Source: Arthrobacter sp. UNC362MFTsu5.1 (GTDB lineage: Bacteria; Actinomycetota; Actinomycetes; Actinomycetales; Micrococcaceae). Taken from it: a DNA stretch of 57,654 nucleotides. Shown here in pieces: positions 27,093 to 35,776 of this stretch. The translations under genes and the position numbers were made by a program. The notes beneath the pieces are model-generated. The model did no database searches and was not told the origin of the DNA. It was given only the letters and a program-made list of their open reading frames with translations. Positions within the stretch are counted from its first letter, which is position 1. Each line of letters opens with the position of its first letter. Location of the stretch: contig NZ_JMLE01000029.1 of the NCBI RefSeq assembly GCF_000685965.1, positions 1 through 57,654 of the forward strand. Reading direction: 5' to 3'.

Positions 27093-27992
27093 TCAGGCGA
27101 GCGCGCCAGCCTGTTCGGTCTGTTGCCGCTGGATGTCCAGCAGGCGGTGGCGATCCGCCCGGCGTTGTTCCTGCCGGTCCGGATCGGGTACTGGGGACGC
27201 CAGCAGGAGACGCTGGGTGTAGGGATGTTCGGGGTCGCGGGTCACCACTTCGGCAGGTCCCTGCTCGACGATTTCGCCGTGGTACATCACTGCCACACGG
27301 TGGCTGATGTGCCGGACCACGTCAAGGTCGTGCGAGACGAACAGGTACGAAACTCCGGTGTCCTTCTGGATCTGAAGGAACAGGTCCAGCACGCGTGCCT
27401 GGGTGGAGAGGTCAAGCGCGCTGACGGGTTCGTCGCAGACGATCAGCTTGGGCGAAAGGGCCAGTGCCCGGGCAATGGCCACGCGCTGGCGCTGGCCGCC
27501 GCTGAACTCCCGCGGCAGGCGGTGGATGGCATCCGAAGGCAGCCCCACCTGGTCCAGGAGTTCCTTGACGCGCTTCTTGGCGGCAGCCTGTTCCATGCCC
27601 TGCACGCCAAGTGGTTCGGCCAGGATGGCGCCGATCTCCAGGGCCGGGTTGAGCGAGGTGTAAGGGTCCTGGAACACCACCTGCAGGTCACGGCTCAGGG
27701 TCCGCCGCTGCCTGCGGGTGGCGTGGCTGATGTCCTTGCCTTCGAAGGTGATCTTGCCGCCCGTCACCGGGGCCAGGCCCAGGACCGCACGGCCAAGGGT
27801 GGTCTTGCCGGAACCGGACTCCCCCACCAGGCCGAGGGTCTCGCCCCGGCCGATGGTGATGTTGATGTCTGTCAGGGCCCGGAAGGGCTTGGCCCGGAAC
27901 TTCTTGCTGGGGTATTCGACAACCAGGTTGTCCACCGTCAGGAGCGGGCCCGTCGGGAGCGGGGCAATTTCGTTGACTTCAACAGTGCTCAC
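27093..27992 (-). CDS. Dpp/Opp-type ABC transporter ATP-binding protein (F-type)
   Basis: ATPase of 299 residues. Walker A GESGSGKTT, signature FSGGQRQRVAIARAL, Walker B LIVCDEPVSALD, switch-His region FVSHDLDVV, and the C-terminal oligopeptide-transporter extension HPYTQRLLLASPVPDPD. It has the DppF/OppF features. The start is GTG 27992, overlapping the stop of the fused permease-ATPase gene. It supplies the second ATPase of a transporter whose other subunits follow upstream. The linked genes are sugar enzymes, so the cargo is probably an oligosaccharide or glycoside rather than a peptide (inference). Confidence 0.9.
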   Translation of the reverse strand: MSTVEVNEIAPLPTGPLLTVDNLVVEYPSKKFRAKPFRALTDINITIGRGETLGLVGESGSGKTTLGRAVLGLAPVTGGKITFEGKDISHATRRQRRTLSRDLQVVFQDPYTSLNPALEIGAILAEPLGVQGMEQAAAKKRVKELLDQVGLPSDAIHRLPREFSGGQRQRVAIARALALSPKLIVCDEPVSALDLSTQARVLDLFLQIQKDTGVSYLFVSHDLDVVRHISHRVAVMYHGEIVEQGPAEVVTRDPEHPYTQRLLLASPVPDPDRQEQRRADRHRLLDIQRQQTEQAGALA

Positions 27993-29833
27993 GCGACCGG
28001 CTCCTTCTGGCTGGATACAAGCATGGACATGGGGGTTTTGCCTTCCAGCATCGACGCCAGGAGGGTCTGGGTGTACGGCTCCTTCGGGTTGCGGAGGATG
28101 TCGCGGACGGATCCTTCCTCAACCAGGCGGCCGTTCTGCATCACGGCCACGCGGTCGCAAAGGTCGGCCACCACGCCGAAGTTGTGCGTCACCAGGATCA
28201 CGCCGATGTTTAGTCGCTGTTGGAGCTCCCGTAGGAGATCCAGCACGTCTGCCTGCACCGTCACGTCCAATGCCGTGGTGGGCTCGTCCGCGATTACCAA
28301 GTCCGGTTCGCAGCTGATGGCGCCGGCGATCAGCACTCGCTGGGCCATGCCGCCGGAGACTTCGTGAGGGTAGGCGTTGAAGGTCCGTTCCGGGTTGACG
28401 ATTCCGACGTCGGTCAAAAGCTTCAGTGCCCGTTTGCGGGCTTCGTCCTTGCTGATGCCGAGCACGCGCACCATAGGGGTCACCAGCTGGTAGCCGATGG
28501 TGAAGGCTGGGTCCAGGTTGCTCATGGGCTCCTGCGGAATGTAGGAAATCCGTTTTCCGCGCAGCTTGGACAGCCGAGCCTGGTTCACGCGTTCGTCGCC
28601 CGGGGCCACGGTGTAGTTGCCGTCGAACTGGATGGTGCCGCCCACAATACGGGCGTTGTCCGGCAGCAGGCCAAGGATCGAGAACGCCGTCTGGGACTTG
28701 CCCGATCCGGACTCACCCACGATGCCCAGGATCTCACCGCGGTCCACGTGGAAGGAGACGTCGTCCACTACCTTCTTGATGGAGCCGTCGGCCTGCGGGT
28801 ATCCGACGCCGAGATTGGTCACCTTGACCAAGTGGTGTTCGGTTCCGGCTTCGACGGCGGCAAGGGTCTTGCGCGCTACCTTCGAGGCGCTGGCTGAAGC
28901 AGCGTCTTCGGCTGCATGGACCTTCTTCTTGCGGTGCTTGATCTTCTCGCCGTCTTCCAGGGCATCGCGGATGGCGTTGCCGAGTAGGACGAGTCCGCCG
29001 ATGGTCAGTGCCATGGCGAGTGCCGGCCACAGCAGCAGCGTCGGGGTCAGGTAGACGTTCTTGAAGCCTTCGGAGAGCATGACGCCCCAGGTCGCCTTGG
29101 TGGGGTCGCCGAGTCCCAGGAACTCGAGTCCGGACTGGATGGCGATGGCCACGCCGGCAATGGCTGCGGTCTGGATGATGATGGGGGCACGGACCACCGA
29201 GAAGATGTGGCGGGCGATGATGCTCCAGTCGGAGAGCCCGGACACCCGTGCCGCATCGACATACAGCTCGTTGCGCACCGACTGGACCGCGGTGCGGGTC
29301 AGCCGGAAGTAGGACGGGCTGATGAGGACGCCGAAGGCGACCATCGAAATCCACACTGAGGGTCCAAACGCTGCGCGGATGGTGAGCAGGACGATCAGGC
29401 CCGGAAGGCTCATGAGGATGCTGACCACCCAGTTGGAGACGGCCTCGAACTTCCCGGCGTAGTAGCCGGCGATCAGGCCGGCAGGGAGTCCGATGGCGAT
29501 GGCAACCCCGGCGCAGAGCAAGGCGGAAAGGAGCGTCAGCTGGGCGCCGAAGAGCAGTCGGCTCCAGGTGTCGCGTCCGGCACTGTCCGTGCCCAGGATG
29601 TTCACCGAGTCCGCAGGTGCCAGCGTCTTGGTGATGTTCGCGAAGTTTTCCTCGAACGGGGCCAGGACCGGTGCGAAGATAGCCAGCAAGGCGATGGATC
29701 CGAGGATCACCAGCGACGCGATGCCCATCGGGTTCCTGAGGAGGCGGCGCACCACGGTGGAACGGACTACTGTGCCGCTCTGGCCGGTGCGGACTGGTGC
29801 GGCCACTGCCGCTGAATCTACGGAATCGCTCAT
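27989..29833 (-). CDS. Fused ABC permease-ATPase (DppC-DppD type)
   Basis: Single chain of 614 residues. The N-terminal half is a DppC-like permease: NPMGIASLVILGSIALLAIF, then about six transmembrane helices and the EAA-type loop DAARVSGLSDWSIIARHIF. A charged linker (about 300-345, KIKHRKKKVHAAED) leads to an ATPase with GESGSGKSQ, the signature EVSGGMAQRVLIA, Walker B LVIADEPTTALD and an oligopeptide-type tail. These are two separate proteins in E. coli; the fusion occurs in other actinobacteria. ATG 29833 overlaps the stop of the other permease gene. An earlier in-frame start exists but has no support. Confidence 0.88.
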   Translation of the reverse strand: MSDSVDSAAVAAPVRTGQSGTVVRSTVVRRLLRNPMGIASLVILGSIALLAIFAPVLAPFEENFANITKTLAPADSVNILGTDSAGRDTWSRLLFGAQLTLLSALLCAGVAIAIGLPAGLIAGYYAGKFEAVSNWVVSILMSLPGLIVLLTIRAAFGPSVWISMVAFGVLISPSYFRLTRTAVQSVRNELYVDAARVSGLSDWSIIARHIFSVVRAPIIIQTAAIAGVAIAIQSGLEFLGLGDPTKATWGVMLSEGFKNVYLTPTLLLWPALAMALTIGGLVLLGNAIRDALEDGEKIKHRKKKVHAAEDAASASASKVARKTLAAVEAGTEHHLVKVTNLGVGYPQADGSIKKVVDDVSFHVDRGEILGIVGESGSGKSQTAFSILGLLPDNARIVGGTIQFDGNYTVAPGDERVNQARLSKLRGKRISYIPQEPMSNLDPAFTIGYQLVTPMVRVLGISKDEARKRALKLLTDVGIVNPERTFNAYPHEVSGGMAQRVLIAGAISCEPDLVIADEPTTALDVTVQADVLDLLRELQQRLNIGVILVTHNFGVVADLCDRVAVMQNGRLVEEGSVRDILRNPKEPYTQTLLASMLEGKTPMSMLVSSQKEPVA

Positions 29834-30771
29834 GACACACGCACTTTCGGGTTGAGCCAACCATTAAGAATGTCCACCAGGAGGTTCACCACGATGACCA
29901 CCACCACGGTGTACATGACTACTCCCATGACCACGGGAAGGTCGGACTGGCCGGTGGCGGTGACCGCGAGCGGTCCCATGCCTGGAAGGGCGAAGATCTG
30001 TTCGATGATCACCACGCCGCCCAGCATGCCGATCAGCTGCAGGCTCAAGACAGTGAGGCCTGCCGGGGCGGCGCTGCGCAGCACGTGCTTGAAGAGGATT
30101 TCGCGCTCTCCAATGCCGCGGCTGCGCAGCGTGCGGACGTAATCGCGCTCAAGCTGCTTGATCACAGCGCTGCGGATTTGCTGTGCACCGCCGGTCACGC
30201 CGTTGATCAGCAGGGCGATCACGGGAAGGGTCATTGAGTAGACCCATGCTTCGGGACCGGCCTCCGGGGAGATGGTGCTGGTGGCCGGAAAGAAGCCCAG
30301 CTGGATGGCCAGGAGGGTCACGAGGAACACACCGATGACGTACCCCGGGATGGAGTCGCCCACGATGGCGGCCACCTGGACCACCCTGTCCACCCAGCCG
30401 CGCTTGACTGCAGCGGCTACACCGATCAGTGCGGCGCAAATGGCGATCAGGATCATTGCGGCGAAAACCATGGTCATGGTAACCGGGATGCGGGTGGCCA
30501 GGGAGTTGGCCACCGGCTCGGACGTGAACCACGAGGCTCCAAGGTTTCCGCTCAAGGCGTCGCCCAACCAGGCGAAGTAACGGACCACCAGGGGCTGGTC
30601 GAGGCCCAGCTCCTGTTCTTTCAAGGCAACCTGTTCAGGGGTGGCCTGGTCGCCCAGGATGTTCCGGGCAATACTGCCGCTGGAGGTGTACAGCAGGGTG
30701 AAGGTGAGCGCCGAGACTACGAACAACACCACCAGACCGCTGCCCAGCCTTTTCGCAATGAACTTGATCAT
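29830..30771 (-). CDS. Dpp/Opp-type ABC transporter permease (B-type)
   Basis: Membrane protein of 313 residues with about six helices. N-terminus FIAKRLGSGLVVLFVVSALTF and the family hallmark GDALSGNLGASWFTSEPV, plus the EAA loop region YVRTLRSRGIGEREILFKHV. This is the DppB/OppB partner of the fused permease. It is 6 bases after the substrate-binding protein gene and overlaps the next gene by 4 bases, so the transporter is one operon. Confidence 0.92.
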   Translation of the reverse strand: MIKFIAKRLGSGLVVLFVVSALTFTLLYTSSGSIARNILGDQATPEQVALKEQELGLDQPLVVRYFAWLGDALSGNLGASWFTSEPVANSLATRIPVTMTMVFAAMILIAICAALIGVAAAVKRGWVDRVVQVAAIVGDSIPGYVIGVFLVTLLAIQLGFFPATSTISPEAGPEAWVYSMTLPVIALLINGVTGGAQQIRSAVIKQLERDYVRTLRSRGIGEREILFKHVLRSAAPAGLTVLSLQLIGMLGGVVIIEQIFALPGMGPLAVTATGQSDLPVVMGVVMYTVVVVIVVNLLVDILNGWLNPKVRVS

Positions 30772-30777
30772 GGTGTC

Positions 30778-32304
30778 CTACTTGGCAGGCGAGTAGTTGT
30801 AGATGGACGGAACAGCCTGCTGTACCTGCGGCGTCACGTTCACTTTGTCGTTGTGGTAGTACATCTGGTTCACGCGGAACAGCGGTGCGAACCATGCCTG
30901 TTCCACGACGTATTTGTTGACGTCCTGGGCCAGCTTGCCGGCATCCTCACCGCCGGTGCGGACAGCCTGAATCTTTGCCTCGAGCTCCGGTGTGGTGTTC
31001 TTGAACGGGTTGTAGAGCGCCTTGGTGGAGACGATCTGGTCAATCGCAACCGTGGGCTCACCCTGGAACAGGTTGAAGAACAGTGCATGGTACTTCTGCG
31101 CCGCAACGTCGGCCGTGTAGGTGTTGGTAATGGCCGCGCCCGGGTTCAGGGTAATGCCGACATCCGCGAGCTGCTGCTTCAGGACCGAGATGAGCGTTTC
31201 AGCGCCGGGAAGGGTGGGGACATCAATGGTCACGTTGCCCTCGAAGCCGGATTCCTTCAGGAGCTGCTTGGCCTTGGCGGGATCGTAGCTGTAGTAGTTC
31301 TCCAGCTCTTCGGTCCATGCGCCGCTGTCCTTGCCGAACGGCTGCGAAGTGGGCGTTCCCTGGCCCAGCATGACCTGGTCAAGGATGGTTTTGCGGTCGA
31401 ACGCGTAATTGATGGCTTGGCGGACCTTGACGTTGGCCAGGGCCGGGTTCTTGGTTCCGTCACGGTCCAGCAGGAGCAAACCGGACCAGTCAACTTGGTT
31501 GGCTTCCAGCTTCATCTTGGCGCCCTCGGCCTGCTTGCCATTCTTGGGGTCCAGGAGGGTGGCGTCAACCTGGCCGGACACCAGGGCGTTGGTACGGGCA
31601 GTGAGATCCGTGAGGATCTTGAGGGTGAGCTTTTGGTACTTCTGGAGACCCTTGTTCCAGTAATCCTTGCGCGCGGTGAAGACCGTCTGGCTGTCCTTGA
31701 CCGATGCGGCTTTGTCCATCACGTAGGGCCCTGAGCCCACCGGTACAGTCTTGATGGCGTCAGTTCCCAGGGCTTTGGGGCTTCCCATCAGGCCAGCAGC
31801 CTGGCTCAGGAAGTATTCCAGGGCAGGCTCAGCGGCGCTGAGGTTTATGTCAATCGTGTCCGCGTCCACCACGGCGACGTCTTTCACGGAGCCCAGTTGC
31901 GCCATCTGCGGTCCGTTGGCCTTCTTGAAGTGGTCCAGGTTGGCTTTGGCTGCTTCGGCATCGAACTTGGCGCCGTCGCTGAAGGTGACGTCCGTCCGGA
32001 GGTCTACCGTGAGCTTGGTGTTGGTGTCGTTGTACTTCCACGCGGTGGCCAGCATGGGGCTGAGCTTGCCGTCCGGTTCGCGCAGGATCAGGCTGTCATA
32101 CGCGGCCTGGTACGGCTGGAGGACGTGGCCCACATGGGCCTGTGCGGGATCCCACGAAGTGATGTCGCGCAGGGTGCCCAGTGTGAGAGACGTTGAGGCG
32201 GCGCCGGCGTTTGTGCCCGCTCCGGCGCCGCCGCCGCACGCGGTGAGCGCCAGCGAGGCGCTGAGTACGAGGGCGGTTGCTACCGCCTTGGGACCTAACT
32301 TCAT
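30778..32304 (-). CDS. Lipoprotein substrate-binding protein of the Dpp-type ABC transporter
   Basis: Extracytoplasmic solute-binding protein of 508 residues (SBP_bac_5 family). Signal: MKLGPK, a hydrophobic stretch and the lipobox LALTAC with the lipidated Cys at 23, followed by a Gly/Ala-rich tether. Core features LGTLRDITSWDPAQA, YDSLILREPDGKLSPMLATA and VRQAINYAFDRKTI are typical of peptide/nickel/oligosaccharide binding proteins. ATG 32304 with AAGGAG is chosen over a longer frame. First gene of the transporter operon; two LacI-type operators lie upstream. In this context the ligand is likely carbohydrate (inference; this family also binds oligosaccharides in other bacteria). Confidence 0.9.
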   Translation of the reverse strand: MKLGPKAVATALVLSASLALTACGGGAGAGTNAGAASTSLTLGTLRDITSWDPAQAHVGHVLQPYQAAYDSLILREPDGKLSPMLATAWKYNDTNTKLTVDLRTDVTFSDGAKFDAEAAKANLDHFKKANGPQMAQLGSVKDVAVVDADTIDINLSAAEPALEYFLSQAAGLMGSPKALGTDAIKTVPVGSGPYVMDKAASVKDSQTVFTARKDYWNKGLQKYQKLTLKILTDLTARTNALVSGQVDATLLDPKNGKQAEGAKMKLEANQVDWSGLLLLDRDGTKNPALANVKVRQAINYAFDRKTILDQVMLGQGTPTSQPFGKDSGAWTEELENYYSYDPAKAKQLLKESGFEGNVTIDVPTLPGAETLISVLKQQLADVGITLNPGAAITNTYTADVAAQKYHALFFNLFQGEPTVAIDQIVSTKALYNPFKNTTPELEAKIQAVRTGGEDAGKLAQDVNKYVVEQAWFAPLFRVNQMYYHNDKVNVTPQVQQAVPSIYNYSPAK

Positions 32305-32410
32305 TGTTGGCTCCTTGGATCTGTGGAACGGGAGACTTGCAGAGTAAGGCCGGTGTGGCGTGGGCCACACCGGCCTTGTGAGACTCACAGTACGCATTGT
32401 TGCTTCGTTT

Positions 32411-32427
32411 GGCAACCGATTGTCAAA
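32411..32427 (-). promoter_or_regulatory. LacI-type operator overlapping a -35 element of the ABC operon
   Basis: TGGCAACCGATTGTCA at 32411-32426 is a near-palindrome matching the regulon consensus. On the minus strand its edge reads TTGACA (32427-32422), suited as a -35 for the substrate-binding protein gene that starts at 32304. A good -10 is not obvious. Confidence 0.6.
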
Positions 32428-32486
32428 GATGTTGCAGAATTACTTTTCGAGGGCTGGAATGAAACGTTCTCAGGCCATCTGATGTC

Positions 32487-32502
32487 CGACAACCGGTTGC
32501 TT
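32487..32502 (-). promoter_or_regulatory. Second LacI-type operator upstream of the ABC operon
   Basis: CGACAACCGGTTGCTT at 32487-32502 has a perfect core CAACCGGTTG but degenerate edges. It lies 76 bases (about seven helical turns) upstream of the operator at 32411, so DNA looping between the two is conceivable. It sits just past the stop of the oxidoreductase gene ending at 32511. Confidence 0.5.
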
Positions 32503-32510
32503 CAATGGCT

Positions 32511-33521
32511 TCAAGACACGTGGTCGGCCGACTCCGGGTAGCTCTGCCGGTAGACATCCTTGATGATGCCCAGCGACTTTTCGGCCTCCGCCGGACTGAT
32601 CCAGAACGGCTCCGGGTCGTCCAGGCGAGCGTAGAAGTCGTCAATCAGCAGCTCGTGCGAGACTCCCCAATAGGATCTGCCGCCGGATTCGCTGGTGCGC
32701 TCCGGAATGACGTCCACGCGTCCGTCCGCATGCGTCACCGTGAGGTCGCCGCGCAGGCTGAGGACCGCTTTTTCAGTGACCACATCCAGCGTCACGGGCG
32801 CGTTGTACGCATTCGCCAGGGTGGCATAGAACGCACTCCGGGCCCCGTTGGCATGTTCCGCCACGAATTCCGCGGTGTCCTCCACCTCGATGGTGCCGCC
32901 GAGGAAGCGCGTGGAGGCATTGCCGGTGACACTGACAACGTCGCCCACCAGCCATTGGAGCAGGTCAACGGTGTGGATGGCCTGGTTCATCATCAGCCCG
33001 CCGCCGCCACCCGCCCAGGTTCCGCGCCACGGCCGGCTTTCGTAGTACTCGGCGGAGCGCTGCCACATGACCGTTGCGGACGCCCCAACCACCGCGCCCA
33101 GCTCGCCGGACCGGAGCAGCGAGTGCATGGCCTGCGACGTCGCGTTGTACCGGTTCTGGAAGCACACCGCGATTTTTGCGGTGCCCGCCGAGGCGGCCCC
33201 CACCAGCCGCCGGCCTTCCGCCAGCGTGTGGGCCAGCGGCTTTTCCACGATCACATTGACGCCGCGTTCCAGGCAGTCCGCCGCCAGCGAGGCATGCTGG
33301 TCGTGCGGGGTGCAGATGTGCACCACGTCGGGCCGGACGGCGTCGATCAGGCTCAGGTGGTCGGCGAAGCCGGGGACGCCGTAGGCGGCCACCGCGGCGG
33401 CCAGCCGCTGCGGATCCGGATCGCAGACCGCAACCAGCGTGGCGCCGTCGAGCTTTGCCACCGCCTCAAAGTGCACGGCGGAAACATCGCCGCAGCCGAT
33501 GACTGCCGCCGTCGTGCTCAA
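32511..33521 (-). CDS. Gfo/Idh/MocA-family oxidoreductase
   Basis: Protein of 336 residues, a second member of the family. Rossmann segment AAVIGCGDVSAVHFEAV, then VHICTPHDQHASLA, the catalytic-Lys motif EKPLAHTLAEG and the C-terminal domain WAGGGGGLMMNQAIHTVDLL. The likely start is TTG 33521, overlapping the stop of the TIM-barrel gene (TTGA), so the two proteins are translationally coupled. Sequence differs clearly from the copy at 24958 (388 residues), so this is not a recent duplication. Substrate unknown. Confidence 0.86.
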   Translation of the reverse strand: MSTTAAVIGCGDVSAVHFEAVAKLDGATLVAVCDPDPQRLAAAVAAYGVPGFADHLSLIDAVRPDVVHICTPHDQHASLAADCLERGVNVIVEKPLAHTLAEGRRLVGAASAGTAKIAVCFQNRYNATSQAMHSLLRSGELGAVVGASATVMWQRSAEYYESRPWRGTWAGGGGGLMMNQAIHTVDLLQWLVGDVVSVTGNASTRFLGGTIEVEDTAEFVAEHANGARSAFYATLANAYNAPVTLDVVTEKAVLSLRGDLTVTHADGRVDVIPERTSESGGRSYWGVSHELLIDDFYARLDDPEPFWISPAEAEKSLGIIKDVYRQSYPESADHVS

Positions 33522-34366
33522 GAGAGTTCAACCCCGTTCTTGGCAGCGAGCGCCGCGAAGGCCCGGGCCGCGATGCCGAACGCCACCGGGCCCGAGAAGC
33601 CGCCCAGCTCGTGGGCGCTGGCCAGGTGCGGTTCCAGCGAGGCGAAGCCGGTAAAGCCGTCCGCCTTCAGGGCGGCGATGGTGGCATCCAGTTCGCCGTC
33701 GCCCTCGCCGGAGGGAACCACTTCGCCGGTGCCGGCCAGAGCGTCCTTGACCTGGAAGTACTCAAGGTACGGCCGCAGCATGGCATAGCCGTCGGTGTAC
33801 GGCTTGACGCCCACCTGGACAAAGTTGGCGTTGTCCCACGCGATGCGCAGCGCCGGGGAATCCACGGCCTTCATGATGTCCAGGACCCGCTCGGGGGTGT
33901 CACCGAAGATGCCCTTTTCGTTTTCATGCAGGAGTACGACGCCGGACTCCGCAGCCAGCGCTGCCAGCGCACCCATGCGGACCATGACGTCGTCGCGGAT
34001 GTCTTCGGCGCTCTGGTCCTCGGCGCGGTAGAAGGAGAAGATCCGGATGTATTTGGTGTCCAGGCCCTTGGCCACGGAAATGACCTGGCGCAGCCGGTCC
34101 AGTTCGTGTTCCACCGGCAGGCTCACGTCCACTTTGCCGATGGGGCTGGCGACTGCCGAGACCTTGAGGCCCTTCTCATCAAGGATGCCCCTGAGGGCCG
34201 CGACCTGCGGCGCTTCAAGTTCGGAGACGTTGGTGCCCCAGGCGCTGCGCACCTCGATGTGGCTGGCGCCCAGCGCCAGCAGGACCGCCGCCTGCACCGC
34301 GGGATCCGGATCTATCTCGTCCCCGAAACCTGAGAGGGGCCAGACTGCGGTTGTTGTTTCGCTCAC
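33518..34366 (-). CDS. TIM-barrel sugar isomerase/epimerase-like protein
   Basis: Protein of 282 residues with the xylose-isomerase-like fold. Seen: WPLSGFGDEIDPDP at the N-terminus, ASHIEVRSAWGTNV, VVLLHENEKGIFGDTPE, IAWDNANFVQVG, FQVKDALAGTGEVVPSGEG and TGFASLEPHL, matching the metal-ligand strands of the family. GTG 34366 with AGGAGA five bases upstream decides the start; a longer frame is discarded. It forms a two-gene unit with the following oxidoreductase and diverges from the second LacI gene. Its role is probably in the same carbohydrate pathway as the transporter. Confidence 0.85.
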   Translation of the reverse strand: MSETTTAVWPLSGFGDEIDPDPAVQAAVLLALGASHIEVRSAWGTNVSELEAPQVAALRGILDEKGLKVSAVASPIGKVDVSLPVEHELDRLRQVISVAKGLDTKYIRIFSFYRAEDQSAEDIRDDVMVRMGALAALAAESGVVLLHENEKGIFGDTPERVLDIMKAVDSPALRIAWDNANFVQVGVKPYTDGYAMLRPYLEYFQVKDALAGTGEVVPSGEGDGELDATIAALKADGFTGFASLEPHLASAHELGGFSGPVAFGIAARAFAALAAKNGVELS

Positions 34367-34477
34367 GCGGATCTCCTGGGGTTCGCGGCCGCCGCGCCGG
34401 GCAGCTTGCTCAGGCTCCAGTGCGGTGACGCAGTTCACAAACGGTGTCCAGCCCAGTTTAGCCAGCCTGGTCATCAA

Positions 34478-34493
34478 TGACAACCGGTTGCCA
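34478..34493. promoter_or_regulatory. LacI-type operator in divergent promoter region
   Basis: TGACAACCGGTTGCCA at 34478-34493, one mismatch per edge from a perfect palindrome. It lies between the divergent isomerase (start 34366) and LacI (start 34606) genes. A TTGACA at 34498-34503 points toward the LacI gene. The site would allow joint control and autoregulation. Confidence 0.65.
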
Positions 34494-34605
34494 AACTTTG
34501 ACAATCTATGGCATTCTTTGCAGAACGGTTCTGTGGTGGCAGTCACAGGCCCGCCCACCCGACCCGGCCGTCACGGCCCGGCCACCACGTTCAGAGAGGA
34601 GCGCC

Positions 34606-35670
34606 GTGGCTACGACGCAACCAGCAGCTGTGGACCGTCCGCCCACCATCCACGACATTGCCGCGCTCTGCGGCGTGGCGGCCTCCACTGTGTCCCGGGC
34701 CCTCTCCACGCCGGACCGCGTCAACATCAGGACGCGGCAGCGGATCGAGGCGGCCGCAGCGCAGCTGAACTACATCCCCAACAGCCAGGCCAAGGCACTG
34801 AGCTCCGGCCGCACCGGCGCGGTGGGAGTGCTGGTCCCGGACATCACCAACCCGTTCTACTTCGACCTCATCCGGGGAACCCAGCTCCAGCTCAAGGCGG
34901 CCGGCTACACCCAGTTGCTGGTGGATACGGAGGAATCCGACGAGGTGGAGGCCAGCACCATGGAGCAGCTGCGCAAGAGTGCCGACGGCATTGTGGTGGC
35001 CGCCTCCCGGCTGAGCGACGACGCCTTGCTCGCGGCTGCGGCGAAGATGCCGATGGTTACGATCAACCGCGACGTCCCCGGCGTCCCCGCCGTCCTCATT
35101 GATACCCCGTCAGCTACTAGCCAGGCCCTGGACCACCTCATCTCGCTGGGCCACACCCGCATCGCCTACATGGCCGGGCCGCCCACCTCGCAGTCCAGCG
35201 AACGCCGCTGGACCGCCCTGTCCGTCGCTGCCGAGGAACGCGGCGTGGAAGTGCGCCGGCTGGGACCCTTCGCCCCCAAGACGCAGTCCGGCGCAGCCGC
35301 TGCGGACGCCGCCGTGCACAGCGGAGTGACGGCCTGCATCGCGTTCAACGACCTCATCGCCATCGGCATGCTCCAGCGCCTTCGCGAACGCGGCATCCGG
35401 GTTCCGGAGGACATGAGCATTGTGGGCTGCGACGACATCTTCGGCGCCGACTTCTGCAATCCGCCGCTGTCCACCATGGCGTCCCCGATCGAACAGGCGG
35501 GCCGGGTGGCGGTGTCCATGCTGCTGGCCCAGCTGAACCCGCTGGCCGGCGGCGGCACCCGCAGCCGGTCCGTGATGCCCACCCACCTTACGGTCCGTGC
35601 CTCCACCGGGCCGGCGCCGGCTGCGGCTGTGGCTACACCGGCTACACCGGCTACGCCGGGGCTCGGGTAG
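34606..35670 (+). CDS. LacI-family transcriptional regulator (ABC/isomerase locus)
   Basis: Regulator of 354 residues. Helix-turn-helix TIHDIAALCGVAASTVSRAL, hinge NSQAKALSSGRTGAVGVLVP, and a sugar-binding sensor domain ending in SIVGCDDIFGADFCNPPLST. GTG 34606 with AGAGAGGA upstream is chosen over a longer frame. The recognition helix is nearly the same as in the regulator at 23711 (V.ASTVSRALS versus VNPSTVSRALS), which fits the shared operator sequence. The C-terminus ends in a short TPA repeat made from tandem GGCTACACC units. Confidence 0.9.
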   Translation: MATTQPAAVDRPPTIHDIAALCGVAASTVSRALSTPDRVNIRTRQRIEAAAAQLNYIPNSQAKALSSGRTGAVGVLVPDITNPFYFDLIRGTQLQLKAAGYTQLLVDTEESDEVEASTMEQLRKSADGIVVAASRLSDDALLAAAAKMPMVTINRDVPGVPAVLIDTPSATSQALDHLISLGHTRIAYMAGPPTSQSSERRWTALSVAAEERGVEVRRLGPFAPKTQSGAAAADAAVHSGVTACIAFNDLIAIGMLQRLRERGIRVPEDMSIVGCDDIFGADFCNPPLSTMASPIEQAGRVAVSMLLAQLNPLAGGGTRSRSVMPTHLTVRASTGPAPAAAVATPATPATPGLG

Positions 35671-35739
35671 CCGTAGGCTCCGCATGCTCCACCGGGGCTC
35701 GGCACCCAGTAAGTCCGGGCCTGATTCAGGCGGACACAG

Positions 35740-35769
35740 TTGAGCATGGTTGACACTGCTGACTAGTCT
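35740..35769 (+). promoter_or_regulatory. Likely leaderless promoter of nadE
   Basis: -10 TAGTCT (35764-35769) lies 7 bases before the nadE ATG, with TTGAGC (35740-35745) 18 bases upstream as -35. There is no Shine-Dalgarno before the ATG. This is the usual layout of leaderless actinobacterial mRNAs. Assigned by eye. Confidence 0.45.
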
Positions 35770-35776
35770 GGATCAC

